The notes under the pieces were generated by a model that saw only the letters and a list, made by a program, of their open reading frames with translations, searched no databases and was not told the DNA's origin. The position numbers were made by a program, and so were the translations under genes. Shown here piece after piece: positions 37,305 to 46,035 of a DNA stretch of 64,000 nucleotides (positions are counted from its first letter, which is position 1; each line of letters opens with the position of its first letter). Origin of the DNA: Saccharopolyspora rosea (GTDB lineage: Bacteria; Actinomycetota; Actinomycetes; Mycobacteriales; Pseudonocardiaceae); assembly GCF_025643595.1 (NCBI RefSeq), contig NZ_CP102826.1:1922001-1986000 (forward strand). Direction: 5' to 3'.

Positions 37305-38105
37305 TCAGTGCTCGACCGGGCACAGCCGGACGTCGGTGTGCTCCCGCATCGACTCGACGAGATCGTCGTCGAGCTCGCCGGCGAGCAGCACGTGGTCGAA
37401 CGCGCTCACCGGGGCGAACTGGTGCAGTGCGGCCCGACCGACCTTGCTGGCGTCCATCATCAGCACCTTCGTCGCCGCGGTCGCCAGCATCGCGCGCTTG
37501 ACGATCACGATCTCCTGCTCCTGGTGGAACGTCATGTGCGCGTTCATGGCCGAGGTGGACAGGAACACGATGTCGACCGAGAAACTGCTGACCATCTCCT
37601 GGCACGGCAGACCCAGGTAGGAGTCGTGGGTGCGGGAGTACTCGCCGCCCAGGCCGATCAGCCTGATGTCGGGGACCTCGCGCAGCGTCTCCTCGACCTG
37701 GCGGTAGTTGCTGACCACGGTCAGCGGCCCGACGTCGGGTAGCAGGCGGGCCAGCGCCAGGGCGGTGGTCGAGTCGTCCAGCAGCACCGACATGCCCGGG
37801 GTGATGAACTGGACGGCGTCCCTGGCCAGCGCCTCCTTCTCCTGGATGTGGGTGTGCAGGCGGAAGTCGGAACTGCTCTCGAAGACCGTCGACGGCTGCG
37901 CGGACACGCCGCCGTGGAACTTCCGCAGCAGGCCGCGCGTCACCAGGTCGTCGATGTCGCGGTGCACCGTCATCAGGCTCACCCCGGTCAGCGTGGACAG
38001 TTCCGCCGCGCTGGCGAACCCCTGGGCGACCACGTGGTCGATGATCCGTTGCTGGCGCAGGAGTCGGGGGGACTGCTTCTTCGGTGCGGACGACATGCCA
38101 CTCAT
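37305..38105 (-). CDS. DeoR-family transcriptional repressor
   Basis: 266 residues from ATG 38105, which has ggaagg upstream; ATG 38096 and TTG 38138 are alternatives. The helix-turn-helix is at residues about 17-70 (RLLRQQRIIDHVVAQGFASA, LTGVSLMTVHRDIDDLVTRG, KFHGG). The rest is the DeoR sensor fold of the NagB/RpiA type (LTVVSNYRQVEETL, LIGLGGEYSRTHDSYLG, DASKVGRAALHQFAPV), which binds a phosphorylated sugar inducer. It is divergent from the catabolic operon and presumably represses both it and the permease. Confidence 0.92.
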   Translation of the reverse strand: MSGMSSAPKKQSPRLLRQQRIIDHVVAQGFASAAELSTLTGVSLMTVHRDIDDLVTRGLLRKFHGGVSAQPSTVFESSSDFRLHTHIQEKEALARDAVQFITPGMSVLLDDSTTALALARLLPDVGPLTVVSNYRQVEETLREVPDIRLIGLGGEYSRTHDSYLGLPCQEMVSSFSVDIVFLSTSAMNAHMTFHQEQEIVIVKRAMLATAATKVLMMDASKVGRAALHQFAPVSAFDHVLLAGELDDDLVESMREHTDVRLCPVEH

Positions 38106-38175
38106 CTTGCCTTCCGCGGGGCCGTTGGTGGTCATCAACCCGCGGTCGACGGGGGAGTATCACAGAGAGGGTGAC

Positions 38176-38198
38176 AATTAACTACGGTGGTGTTAATT
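38176..38198. promoter_or_regulatory. AT-rich operator between deoR and the polyol operon
   Basis: AATTAAC (38176-38182) and GTTAATT (38192-38198) are perfect 7-bp arms separated by 9 bases, centred in the 127-base gap between the divergent regulator and the HAD gene. It stands out in a GC-rich sequence and fits a DeoR-type operator overlapping the promoters. Confidence 0.65.
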
Positions 38199-38232
38199 TG
38201 AGGTCCGTCAGTGATTGGCGGGAGGTAGGAGC

Positions 38233-38931
38233 ATGACGCAGCCCGAAGGGTCGGCCGGCGCCCACCGCGCGGTGGTGTTCGACATGGACGGCGTACTGGT
38301 CGAGAGCGAGCACCTGTGGGAGCGGATGTGGACGCGGTTCGCCGCCGCCCGGGGTCGCACCTGGACCGTGGAGCAGACCCGGCAGGTCCAGGGCATGAGC
38401 GCGCCCGAGTGGGCGGCGTTCCTCGCTCGCTTCAGCGAGGCGGCCGAGTCGGCTGAGGAGACTGAACGCCAGGTGGTCGACGACATGATCGCCGCACTCG
38501 ACGACGGCGAAATCGAACTGCTGGCCGGAGCCCGGCAGATGGTCACCGACGTCTCCGCGCAGGTCCCGATCGCGCTGGCGTCCTCGGCGCCGCGCCGGTT
38601 GATCGACGCGGTGCTCGACCGCCACGGCCTGACCAAGCACTTCACCGCGACGGTGTCCAGCGCCGAGGTGCCGCGCGGCAAGCCCAGCCCGGACGTCTAC
38701 CTGGCTGCCGCCGAGAAGCTCGGACACGCGGGGGCCGACTGCCTGGCCGTTGAGGACTCCAGCAACGGGTTGCGGGCGGCAGCCGCGGCGGGAATGACTG
38801 TGATTGCCATTCCGAACTCCGACTACCCGCCCGCGGAGGACGCGCTGGCCAAGGCCAGCTACGTCGCCAGCGACCTTGACGACGTCCGCCAGCGCCTGCT
38901 CGGCTCGCTGGCCGAACCGGTCGGCAGCTGA
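38233..38931 (+). CDS. HAD-superfamily phosphatase (subfamily IA)
   Basis: 232 residues from ATG 38233, preceded by GGAGGTAGGAG. The nucleophile motif is VVFDMDGVLVESEHLW (residues about 17-30), motif II is ALASSAPRRLIDAVL, motif III the K of VPRGKPSPDVYLAAAEKLG, motif IV AVEDSSNGLRAAAAAGM. The beta-phosphoglucomutase/2-deoxy-sugar-phosphatase branch has this shape. First gene of the operon; it probably removes or shifts a phosphate on a pathway intermediate or a dead-end sugar phosphate. Confidence 0.9.
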   Translation: MTQPEGSAGAHRAVVFDMDGVLVESEHLWERMWTRFAAARGRTWTVEQTRQVQGMSAPEWAAFLARFSEAAESAEETERQVVDDMIAALDDGEIELLAGARQMVTDVSAQVPIALASSAPRRLIDAVLDRHGLTKHFTATVSSAEVPRGKPSPDVYLAAAEKLGHAGADCLAVEDSSNGLRAAAAAGMTVIAIPNSDYPPAEDALAKASYVASDLDDVRQRLLGSLAEPVGS

Positions 38932-38978
38932 GCGCTCCCGCGGCCACCTGATCCGTTGAAGACAAAGGAGTCCTCCCC

Positions 38979-40037
38979 ATGACCAGTGTTCTCGCCGCAG
39001 GCGACCACTTCGTCGCTCCGGAGGTGTTCGTCGACGCGTTGCGGCGCAGCGCCGGTGAGCACGACCTGCGGTTCAACACCCTTCAGCTGCCTTGGCCGGT
39101 GGAGCCGTTCGGCCCGGTCGGGAACGTGCAGGAGGCCAGCGGCACCGAGGCCCAGCTGCTCGACGCGCTGGGCGACGCCGAGATCGTCGCGACCCAGATG
39201 GCCCCCTTCACCGACGAGGTGCTGGCGAAGGCACCGGGGCTGAAGTTCGTCGGCGTCTGCCGGGGCGGGCCGGTGAACGTCGACCTCAAGGCCGCCACCG
39301 AACAAGGCGTGATCGTCTCCTACGCGCCGGGGCGCAACGCCGCGGCCGCCGCCGAGTTCGCCGTCGGCCTGATCCTGGCCGCGTTGCGCCGCATCCCCGG
39401 CTCGGACGCCGAGCTGAAGTCCGGCCACTGGCGTGGCGACTACTACGCCTACGAGAACGCCGGCATCGAACTGGACGGCTCGACCGTCGGCCTCGTCGGG
39501 TACGGGGCGATCGGCAAGATCGTGGCCCGGGTGCTCAAGGCGTTCGGCGCGCACGTGCTCGTCGCCGACCCCTTCGTGAAGGCCGAGGACGCCGCCCAGG
39601 ACGACGTCGAACTCGTCGAGCTCGACGCGCTGCTGCGGCGCAGCTCGGTGGTCAGCCTGCACGCCCGGCTCACGCCCGAGACCCAGCACCTCCTCAACGC
39701 CGAGAACCTCGCGCTGCTGCCGGAGGGCGCGGTCCTGGTCAACTCCGCCCGCGGCGGGCTGCTGGACTACGCCCCGCTGCCGGACCTGCTCAAGTCCGGT
39801 CGGCTCGGCGCGCTGGCCGTCGACGTCTACGACATCGAGCCGCCGCCGCGCGACTGGCCGCTGTTCGATGCGCCGAACGTGATCACCACGCCCCACCTGG
39901 CCGGCGCGACCCGGCAGACCGCGCATCGCGCCGCCGAGATCGTCGCCGGCGAGGTCGCCCGGTTCCTGAACGGGCAGCGCCCGCGCTTCGTGGCCAACCC
40001 GGACGTCCTCGACCAGTTCGAAGGTCTGCGGCCATGA
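38979..40037 (+). CDS. D-isomer-specific 2-hydroxyacid dehydrogenase
   Basis: 352 residues, ATG start after aaaggag. The NAD-binding motif is GLVGYGAIGKIVARVLKAFG (about 168-187). Catalytic R is in VLVNSARGGLLD, E in VYDIEPPP and H in TTPHLAGATRQTA. The family includes PGDH, and also PdxB acting on 4-phosphoerythronate. In a sugar operon it should oxidise or reduce a 2-hydroxy acid or a tetronate. It overlaps the kinase gene (ATGA). Confidence 0.88.
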   Translation: MTSVLAAGDHFVAPEVFVDALRRSAGEHDLRFNTLQLPWPVEPFGPVGNVQEASGTEAQLLDALGDAEIVATQMAPFTDEVLAKAPGLKFVGVCRGGPVNVDLKAATEQGVIVSYAPGRNAAAAAEFAVGLILAALRRIPGSDAELKSGHWRGDYYAYENAGIELDGSTVGLVGYGAIGKIVARVLKAFGAHVLVADPFVKAEDAAQDDVELVELDALLRRSSVVSLHARLTPETQHLLNAENLALLPEGAVLVNSARGGLLDYAPLPDLLKSGRLGALAVDVYDIEPPPRDWPLFDAPNVITTPHLAGATRQTAHRAAEIVAGEVARFLNGQRPRFVANPDVLDQFEGLRP

Positions 40038-41503
40038 TCGTCGGGGTTGACGTCGGCACCTCGGTGACCAAGGCGTCGCTGCTGAAGCGGGACGGATCGG
40101 CGCTGGTCACCCACAGCGTGCGCTCCACCCTGCGGCGGTCCCCGGGCGGGCGGGTCGAACAGGACCTCGGTGAGGTCCTCGACTCGGTCGTCCAAGTGGT
40201 GCGCGAGGTCAGCGCGGAGGCCGACAAGAGCGGTGAGCAGGTCGAGGCCCTGGCGATCACCGGCCAGGGCGACGGGCTGTGGCTGCGCGACGAACAGGGC
40301 CACCAGGTCGGACCGGCGATCTCGTGGTTGGACGCCCGTTCTTCGGACGTGCTCGACCGCTGGCACGACACCGGCGTGCTGCGCCAGGTGTACGCGCTGA
40401 CCGGGTCGGGGATGTTCCCCGGCTCGGCGGGGCCGCTGCTGGCCTACCTGGCCGAACACGACCCGGAACGGCTGGAACGGGCCGCGGTCGCCGGGTACTG
40501 CGTCGACGCGATCGTGCAGCGCTTCACCGGCGAGATCACCGTGGACGCCTCGGACGCCTCGCTGCCGTTCCTCGACGTGCCCACCCGCACGTACTCGGTG
40601 GAAGCGCTGCGGGCCTGCGGGTTGGAGGAGCACCGCAGGCTGTTGGCCGAACCGGCACCGCCGAACAAGCTGTTCGCGCTGGAAGCCAAGAGCGCCAAGG
40701 AGCTCGGCCTGCCCGCCGGGCTGCCGGTCTCCGCCGGTCCGTTCGACCTGCCGGCGTGCGCGTTCGGCGCGGGGGTCGAAGGACCCGGTGACGGGACGCT
40801 GGTCATCGGGACCACCCTGGGCTGCCAGGTGCTGCGCGACACGGTCGACATCGACGCGGACGGCGAGATCGCCGGGATGTGGCTGGCCACACCGCGGCCC
40901 GACCGGTACCTGCGGGTGATGCCGGCGATGGTCGGCACCGCGAACCTCGATTGGGTGCTGCGGACGGTGGGAGCCCGCATCGAGGAGCTGGAGACGCTGC
41001 TCGGCAACAGCCGGCCCGGCGCAGGTGGGGTCTCGGCGTTGTCGTTCCTGGCCAGTTCCGGCGAGCGTGCCCCGTTCGTGGAACCGCACGCACGGGGGCA
41101 GTTCACCGGCCTGTCGTTGGAGACCACCCCTGCGGACCTGGTGCGCGCGATGTGCGAGGCGGTCGCCTACGCCGCGCGGCACAACCTGGAGGCCGCGGGG
41201 CTGACCGGCGAGGTGTCGGCGTGCGGTGGTGGTGCGAGGTCCGCGGCGTGGAGCCAGATCTTCGCCGATGTGCTCGGGACCAGCCTGCACGTGCCGTACG
41301 AGGAAGGCGTCGGAGCGCGCGGCGCCGCGATGACCGCGTGGGACTCGCTGGGCGAACCGGTGGACCGGGAGAAGTGGGCCGCGGCCCGGCGCGTCGTGCG
41401 ACCGCACCCGAACGCGGTCGAGTTCTACGAGCGCGGCTACCGCGACTACCTGGCCTCGATCGACCGCGCCCGGCCGCTCTGGCAGCAGGGTGCGGAGTCC
41501 TGA
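40034..41503 (+). CDS. FGGY-family carbohydrate kinase
   Basis: 489 residues, ATG overlapping the previous stop. Both ASKHA lobes are present: GVDVGTSVTKASLLKRDG at the N-terminus, ITGQGDGLWLRDEQGHQVGP with the substrate region, PFDLPACAFGAGVEGPGDGT, and CGGGARSAAWSQIFADVLG near the C-terminus. The QGDGLW form and the DASDASLPFLD stretch recall the erythritol-kinase and L-xylulose-kinase branches more than glycerol kinase. The substrate is probably a tetritol, pentulose or related acid. Confidence 0.88.
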   Translation: MIVGVDVGTSVTKASLLKRDGSALVTHSVRSTLRRSPGGRVEQDLGEVLDSVVQVVREVSAEADKSGEQVEALAITGQGDGLWLRDEQGHQVGPAISWLDARSSDVLDRWHDTGVLRQVYALTGSGMFPGSAGPLLAYLAEHDPERLERAAVAGYCVDAIVQRFTGEITVDASDASLPFLDVPTRTYSVEALRACGLEEHRRLLAEPAPPNKLFALEAKSAKELGLPAGLPVSAGPFDLPACAFGAGVEGPGDGTLVIGTTLGCQVLRDTVDIDADGEIAGMWLATPRPDRYLRVMPAMVGTANLDWVLRTVGARIEELETLLGNSRPGAGGVSALSFLASSGERAPFVEPHARGQFTGLSLETTPADLVRAMCEAVAYAARHNLEAAGLTGEVSACGGGARSAAWSQIFADVLGTSLHVPYEEGVGARGAAMTAWDSLGEPVDREKWAAARRVVRPHPNAVEFYERGYRDYLASIDRARPLWQQGAES

Positions 41504-41530
41504 CCTCCCGATGACGTTGAGGAGCAGCAG

Positions 41531-43264
41531 ATGACGCGCTTGTACGACGATCCCGCGTCGTTCGCCGAAGACATGGTTGAGGGCTTCGTCGCCGCGAATC
41601 CCGGTTACGTGCGGCAGGTTCCCGGCGGCGTGGTCCGCTCCCGGCGTGCCCGCCGGGGCAAGGTCGCCGTCGTCACCGGCGGCGGTTCCGGGCACTACCC
41701 GGCCTTCTGCGGTGTGGTGGGGCCCGGGTTCGCCGACGGGGCGGTCATCGGCAACATCTTCACCTCGCCGTCGGCGGAGGACGCCTACTCGGTGGGGCGC
41801 GCCGCGGACAACGGTGCGGGCGTGGTGTTCTCCTTCGGCAACTACGCCGGGGACAACATGAACTTCGGCCTGGCCGTGGAGCGGCTGGAACGCGAGGGGA
41901 TCCGCGCGCACAACGTCGTGGTGACCGACGACGTGGCCAGCGCACCCGCCGAGGAGCACGCGAAGCGGCGCGGCGTGGTCGGCGACTTCGTGGTGTTCAA
42001 GGTCGCCTCGGCCGCTGCGGAGGAGGGCTACTCCTTCGACGAGGTGGTGCGGGTGGCCGAACACGCCAACGACCGCACCCGCAGCCTCGGCGTCGCCTTC
42101 GACGGGTGCACCCTGCCCGGGCAGGACCACCCGCTGTTCGAGGTCCCCGCCGGGCGGATGGGGCTCGGCCTGGGCATCCACGGCGAGCCCGGGGTGTCCG
42201 AACGGGACATGCCGTCGGCGTCGGAGCTGGCGAAGATCCTGGTCGACGGGCTGCTCGCGGAGGCGCCGGAGACCGGCGGCACGCCTCGGGTGGCGGCGAT
42301 CCTCAACGGGCTCGGTGCCACCAAGTACGAGGAGCTGTTCGTGGTGTGGCGCACCGCCTCGCGGCTGCTGGCCGAGGCCGGGGTCGAGGTCGTCGCACCC
42401 GAGGTCGGCGAGTTGGTGACCAGCCTGGACATGGCGGGGTGCTCGCTCACGCTGACCTGGCTGGACGACGAGCTGGAGCGGCTGTGGCAGGCCCCCGTCG
42501 ACACCCCGGCCTACCGCAAGGGAACCGTGTCGCAGCCGGAAACCGACGAGTCCGATGTGGACGAGGAGCTGCGGGCTCCCGCCGAGCGGGTCACGGTCGT
42601 GGCCCCCGCCGAGGGGCAGGCCACCGCGGCGGTCGTGGTGAAGGCCCTGCACACGGTGGCGGACGCGCTGCGCGACGCCGAGGACGAACTCGGGCGCCTC
42701 GACGCGATCGCCGGGGACGGTGACCACGGGCGCGGGATGACCCGGGGCAGTTCGGCCGCGGTCGCGGCCGCGGACGAGGCCGCCGCCCAGGGCGTCGGGC
42801 CCGCGGCGGTGCTGCTCGCGGCCGGGGACGCCTGGGCCGCGAAGGCCGGTGGCACGTCGGGTGCGCTGTGGGGCGCCGCGCTGCGCTCGTTCGGCGATCT
42901 GCTGCCCGACCACCGCGAGGCGACGGGCGGGGACCTGGCGGCCGGTGCCGCGGCCGCGCTCGCCACCGTGCAGCGCCTCGGACGTGCCGAGCCGGGCGAC
43001 AAGACCCTGGTCGACGCGATGGTCCCGTTCGTGTCGGAACTGCGCGCCGCCATCGACTCCGGTGCGGGCGGGGCGCAGGCCTGGCAGCAGGCGGCGGAGG
43101 CCGCGGCCAAGGCGGCGGAGCGCACCGCGGAACTGCGCCCGCGCACCGGCCGGGCCCGGCCGCTGGCCGAGCGCAGTGTCGGAACACCGGACCCGGGGGC
43201 GACGTCGTTCGCGCTCGTGATGGGCCGGATCGGAGAGGTGCTCGCGGCGAACACCGCGGCGTGA
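41531..43264 (+). CDS. Fused DhaK-DhaL dihydroxyacetone/erythrulose kinase
   Basis: 577 residues, ATG start. The DhaK domain (about 1-330) has VVTGGGSGHYPAFCGVVGPG and LGLGIHGEPGVSERD; H217 of that segment corresponds to the histidine that holds the ketose in this family. The DhaL domain (about 360-570) has GDGDHGRGMTRG for Mg-ATP and KAGGTSGALWGAAL. The single-chain, ATP-using form also includes the erythrulose kinases DerK and LerK described in Mycobacterium smegmatis. The RpiB-like gene right after it supports an erythrulose-type substrate. Confidence 0.92.
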   Translation: MTRLYDDPASFAEDMVEGFVAANPGYVRQVPGGVVRSRRARRGKVAVVTGGGSGHYPAFCGVVGPGFADGAVIGNIFTSPSAEDAYSVGRAADNGAGVVFSFGNYAGDNMNFGLAVERLEREGIRAHNVVVTDDVASAPAEEHAKRRGVVGDFVVFKVASAAAEEGYSFDEVVRVAEHANDRTRSLGVAFDGCTLPGQDHPLFEVPAGRMGLGLGIHGEPGVSERDMPSASELAKILVDGLLAEAPETGGTPRVAAILNGLGATKYEELFVVWRTASRLLAEAGVEVVAPEVGELVTSLDMAGCSLTLTWLDDELERLWQAPVDTPAYRKGTVSQPETDESDVDEELRAPAERVTVVAPAEGQATAAVVVKALHTVADALRDAEDELGRLDAIAGDGDHGRGMTRGSSAAVAAADEAAAQGVGPAAVLLAAGDAWAAKAGGTSGALWGAALRSFGDLLPDHREATGGDLAAGAAAALATVQRLGRAEPGDKTLVDAMVPFVSELRAAIDSGAGGAQAWQQAAEAAAKAAERTAELRPRTGRARPLAERSVGTPDPGATSFALVMGRIGEVLAANTAA

Positions 43265-43285
43265 TGTGGGGAAAGGACGATATCC

Positions 43286-43777
43286 GTGGCTGAACAGACG
43301 CCGTGGCGCATCGTGGTCGGCTCCGATGACGCGGGGCTGGAGTACAAGAACGCGCTGAAGAAGGACCTGGAGAACGACGACCGGGTCGCCGAGGTGGTCG
43401 ACGTCGGCGTCGGCGCCGACGAGCACACCGCCTACCCGCACGTGGCGGTGAACGCCGCCCGCCTCGTCGCGGAGGGGAAGGCGGACCGGGCGCTGCTGGT
43501 GTGCGGCACCGGGCTCGGCGTGGCGATCAGCGCGAACAAGGTGCCGGGCATCCGCGCGGTGACCGCGCACGACAGCTACTCGGTCGAGCGGTCCGTGCTC
43601 AGCAACAACGCCCAGGTGCTGTGCTTCGGCCAGCGGGTGGTCGGGCTGGAGCTGGCCCGCAAGCTGGCCGCGGAGTGGCTGGACCTGCGGTTCGACGAGT
43701 CCTCGCCCTCGGCGCAGAAGGTCGCCGCGATCGGTGCCTACGAGTCGGCGTCGGACGCGTCCGGCGCCGCCTGCTGA
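43286..43777 (+). CDS. RpiB/LacAB-family sugar-phosphate isomerase (DerI-like)
   Basis: 163 residues, GTG start with ggggaaagga upstream. The family motif is [20 protein letters not shown] with the catalytic Cys and Thr (about 71-76); [20 protein letters not shown] is the first strand and loop, and [20 protein letters not shown] the second substrate region. Members interconvert ribose-5-P/ribulose-5-P, allose-6-P, galactose-6-P, or erythrulose-4-P/erythrose-4-P (DerI). Following a DhaK-type kinase it is most likely the last isomerase of a tetrulose branch. Confidence 0.9.
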   Translation: MAEQTPWRIVVGSDDAGLEYKNALKKDLENDDRVAEVVDVGVGADEHTAYPHVAVNAARLVAEGKADRALLVCGTGLGVAISANKVPGIRAVTAHDSYSVERSVLSNNAQVLCFGQRVVGLELARKLAAEWLDLRFDESSPSAQKVAAIGAYESASDASGAAC

Positions 43778-43789
43778 GCGGAGCCGGGG

Positions 43790-44443
43790 ATGAGCGGTGG
43801 GCCGCGGCTCCGCGGCGAGCGGGAGGAGGTCATCGCCGTCGCCCGCCGGATGACGGCGGACCGGTTGGTCGTCGGCACGTCCGGGAACGTCTCGGTGCGC
43901 TGCGGCGACCTGGTGGCGGTGACCCCCTCCGGGGTCGACTACGACGCGCTGCGGGTGGAGGACGTGCCGCTCGTGGAGCTGTCCTCGGGTGAGGTGGTCG
44001 AGGGCGCGCTCAAGCCCACCTCCGAACTCCCGATGCACCTGACCGCCTACCGCGATCACGGCGTCGGAGCCGTGGTGCACACGCACTCGCTGCACGCCAC
44101 GGCGCTGTCGCTGTTGCGGGACGACGTCCCGGCCGTGCACTACCAGCTCGCGGACTTCGGCGGGACGGTGCGCGTGGCGGAGTACGCCACGTTCGGCACC
44201 GACCGGCTCGCCGAAGCGATGTCGGAGGCGCTGCGCGGTCGGAAGGGCTGCGTGCTGCGCAACCACGGGACCGTCGTGGTGGCCGACGACCTGGCGAAGG
44301 CCTACGGCCGCGCGCAGCAGCTGGAGTGGTTGTGCGAGCTGTGGCTGACGGCCAGCCGGGTCGGGACCCCGCGGCTGCTCGGGGAGGCCGAACTCGCGCG
44401 CTGCGCGGAGAAGTTCTCGTCCTACGGCCAGAACACGCGTTGA
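43790..44443 (+). CDS. Class II aldolase/adducin-family protein (L-fuculose-phosphate-aldolase-like)
   Basis: 217 residues, ATG start. The zinc ligands are in VVHTHSLHATALS (H-x-H, about residues 97-99) and CVLRNHGTVVVADDLAKAY (third His near 158), with the acid E in KPTSELPMHLTAYRD. The family cleaves or epimerises ketose-1-phosphates, or decarboxylates 4-phosphotetronates (OtnC-type). Last gene of the operon, 13 bases after the isomerase. Retro-aldol cleavage to dihydroxyacetone phosphate and a small aldehyde is one plausible exit from the pathway. Confidence 0.88.
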   Translation: MSGGPRLRGEREEVIAVARRMTADRLVVGTSGNVSVRCGDLVAVTPSGVDYDALRVEDVPLVELSSGEVVEGALKPTSELPMHLTAYRDHGVGAVVHTHSLHATALSLLRDDVPAVHYQLADFGGTVRVAEYATFGTDRLAEAMSEALRGRKGCVLRNHGTVVVADDLAKAYGRAQQLEWLCELWLTASRVGTPRLLGEAELARCAEKFSSYGQNTR

Positions 44444-44709
44444 CGACGTGCGGGGCGGGGCGGTGCCGGGAACCATGGTGCGACCTCCGGGGATGGGACG
44501 GGTTCGACGTCCATGATCCGGAGTCGAACTGAGGTTCGCATCACACGATCAGGTTGAACCGACGCGGTTTCCGCGCTCGCGGCACCGGAAGTGCCCGTCT
44601 CGCAAGGGAAAACGCGACGTGCTCTCGGATACCGCGTGGGCGTTCGTCCTTTAACCGCGTCGTCATCGCAGGTCAAGGAGCTGCAACACCGGGCGTGGAC
44701 GATGGCGGC
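44444..44709. other. Intergenic stretch after the polyol operon
   Basis: No convincing gene. A weak inverted repeat, gttcgac (44502-44508) and gtcgaac (44523-44529) with a 14-base loop, may end the operon transcript. An in-frame extension of the next gene reaches back to 44554 but lacks family-like sequence. Confidence 0.4.
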
Positions 44710-45987
44710 ATGGCTACCGGAGAACGCCGCCAGCGGCACGGTTGGACCCGCGAACTGGTCGAGCTCGCCGTCCTCGTCCTCGCGGCCGGGACGCTGCACC
44801 TGTTCGTCCCTGCAACGCGCGGCCCGGACGCGGTTTCCCCGGTCCTGCTGGCCCTGGGTGCGTCGTTGCTGGTCGCGGCGGCCGCGAATACCCGCCGCCG
44901 GAGAAGGCGGGTCGTCCCGGCATCGCCCGCGCCGGAGGTGGACGGCGTCGCCGAACAGCGACGCCGGTTGTGGCGCCTGCGCATCTCGCTCGCCGACACC
45001 CCGGGGCGACTCGCACGCCTGGCCGCCGAACTCGCCGCGCTCGGCGGGGACATCCGCACCATGCAGGTGCACCCGATGCCCGACGGCGTGGTCGACGAGG
45101 TGCTGATGCACGCTCCCGAGGCCGTGCGCGAAGCCGACCTCGTGCGCGCCGCCCGGCGCGCGGGCGCCCGCGAGGTCCGGGCGCTGCGCGCCGACGTGCG
45201 GGAACTGGACGACGTGCCGACCCGGACGATCGGACTCGCCGCCGACCTGCTCACCGGGCGCACCGAGCTCGTCCGCGCGCTGCGCGGTCTGATCGGGCAC
45301 GTCGAGGTCCGGTGGCAGGAGGAACGCGCCGATGACGCGCTCGCGGAGGGCACGATGTGCCTGTCCGACCCGGGAGGCGGGGTTCTGGTGCTGCGGCGGC
45401 CCGGCGCGTCGTTCACCCCCGCGGAGTACGCCCGAGCCCGGGCGTTGGCCGAGTTCGCCGCCGGCTGCCGGGCGCGTTCGCGCCCGGATCCGCGCCGGGT
45501 CGCGGTCGCCGGGGGCGAGGTCGCGGTGCGTCCGGCCGACCGCGACGACGCGGAGCTGGTCGCCGAGTTCCACGCGCGGTGCTCCGCGGCGTCGCGCTAC
45601 CGGCGCTACTTCAGCCCCGGTCCGCAGGGCGAGCGGGGAGTGCTGCGGCTGCTGACCCCGGCGTTGGGCCGGACGCTGCTGGCGCTGGGACCGGACGGCG
45701 ACGTGGTCGGCATGGGAAACCTGATGTACGACGGAGATTCCGCCGAGCTCGCGCTGCTGGTGCGCGATGACCGGCAGCGCCGGGGGATCGGCTCTGCGCT
45801 GGCGCGGGGACTCGTCGGGCAGGCCGCCGAACTCGGCGTCACGACGCTGACCGCGCACACGCACGTGGACAACATCGCGGTCGCGCGCACCCTGCGCGGA
45901 GCGGGCCTGAAGCTGGTCGGTGCGCCGGAACCGGGTGAGTGGAGCTGGGCGCGGGATCTGCGGTCCACCCCGGTGGCGGCTGGTTGA
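44710..45987 (+). CDS. Membrane-anchored ACT-domain GNAT acetyltransferase
   Basis: 425 residues from ATG 44710; GTG 44695 is an alternative and no strong ribosome-binding site distinguishes them. Two hydrophobic helices lie at about 16-33 (ELVELAVLVLAAGTLHLFVP) and 42-60. An ACT domain follows (about 90-160, LRISLADTPGRLARLAAELA, ALGGDIRTMQVHPMPDG), then a GNAT fold (about 275-415) with the acetyl-CoA loop RDDRQRRGIGSALARGL and THVDNIAVARTLRGAGLKLV. ACT domains bind amino acids, so amino-acid-regulated protein or metabolite acetylation is a fair guess. The combination with membrane helices is unusual. Confidence 0.82.
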   Translation: MATGERRQRHGWTRELVELAVLVLAAGTLHLFVPATRGPDAVSPVLLALGASLLVAAAANTRRRRRRVVPASPAPEVDGVAEQRRRLWRLRISLADTPGRLARLAAELAALGGDIRTMQVHPMPDGVVDEVLMHAPEAVREADLVRAARRAGAREVRALRADVRELDDVPTRTIGLAADLLTGRTELVRALRGLIGHVEVRWQEERADDALAEGTMCLSDPGGGVLVLRRPGASFTPAEYARARALAEFAAGCRARSRPDPRRVAVAGGEVAVRPADRDDAELVAEFHARCSAASRYRRYFSPGPQGERGVLRLLTPALGRTLLALGPDGDVVGMGNLMYDGDSAELALLVRDDRQRRGIGSALARGLVGQAAELGVTTLTAHTHVDNIAVARTLRGAGLKLVGAPEPGEWSWARDLRSTPVAAG

Positions 45988-46035
45988 GCGGCGAGGTGCC
46001 GTGCAGTGCGACAGCACCGGTGTCACGATGGCCGC

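Noticed and set aside
39827-44476. 1549-codon minus-strand frame
   Set aside because: Antisense of the polyol operon; composition is typical of shadow frames and it lacks any recognisable domain.
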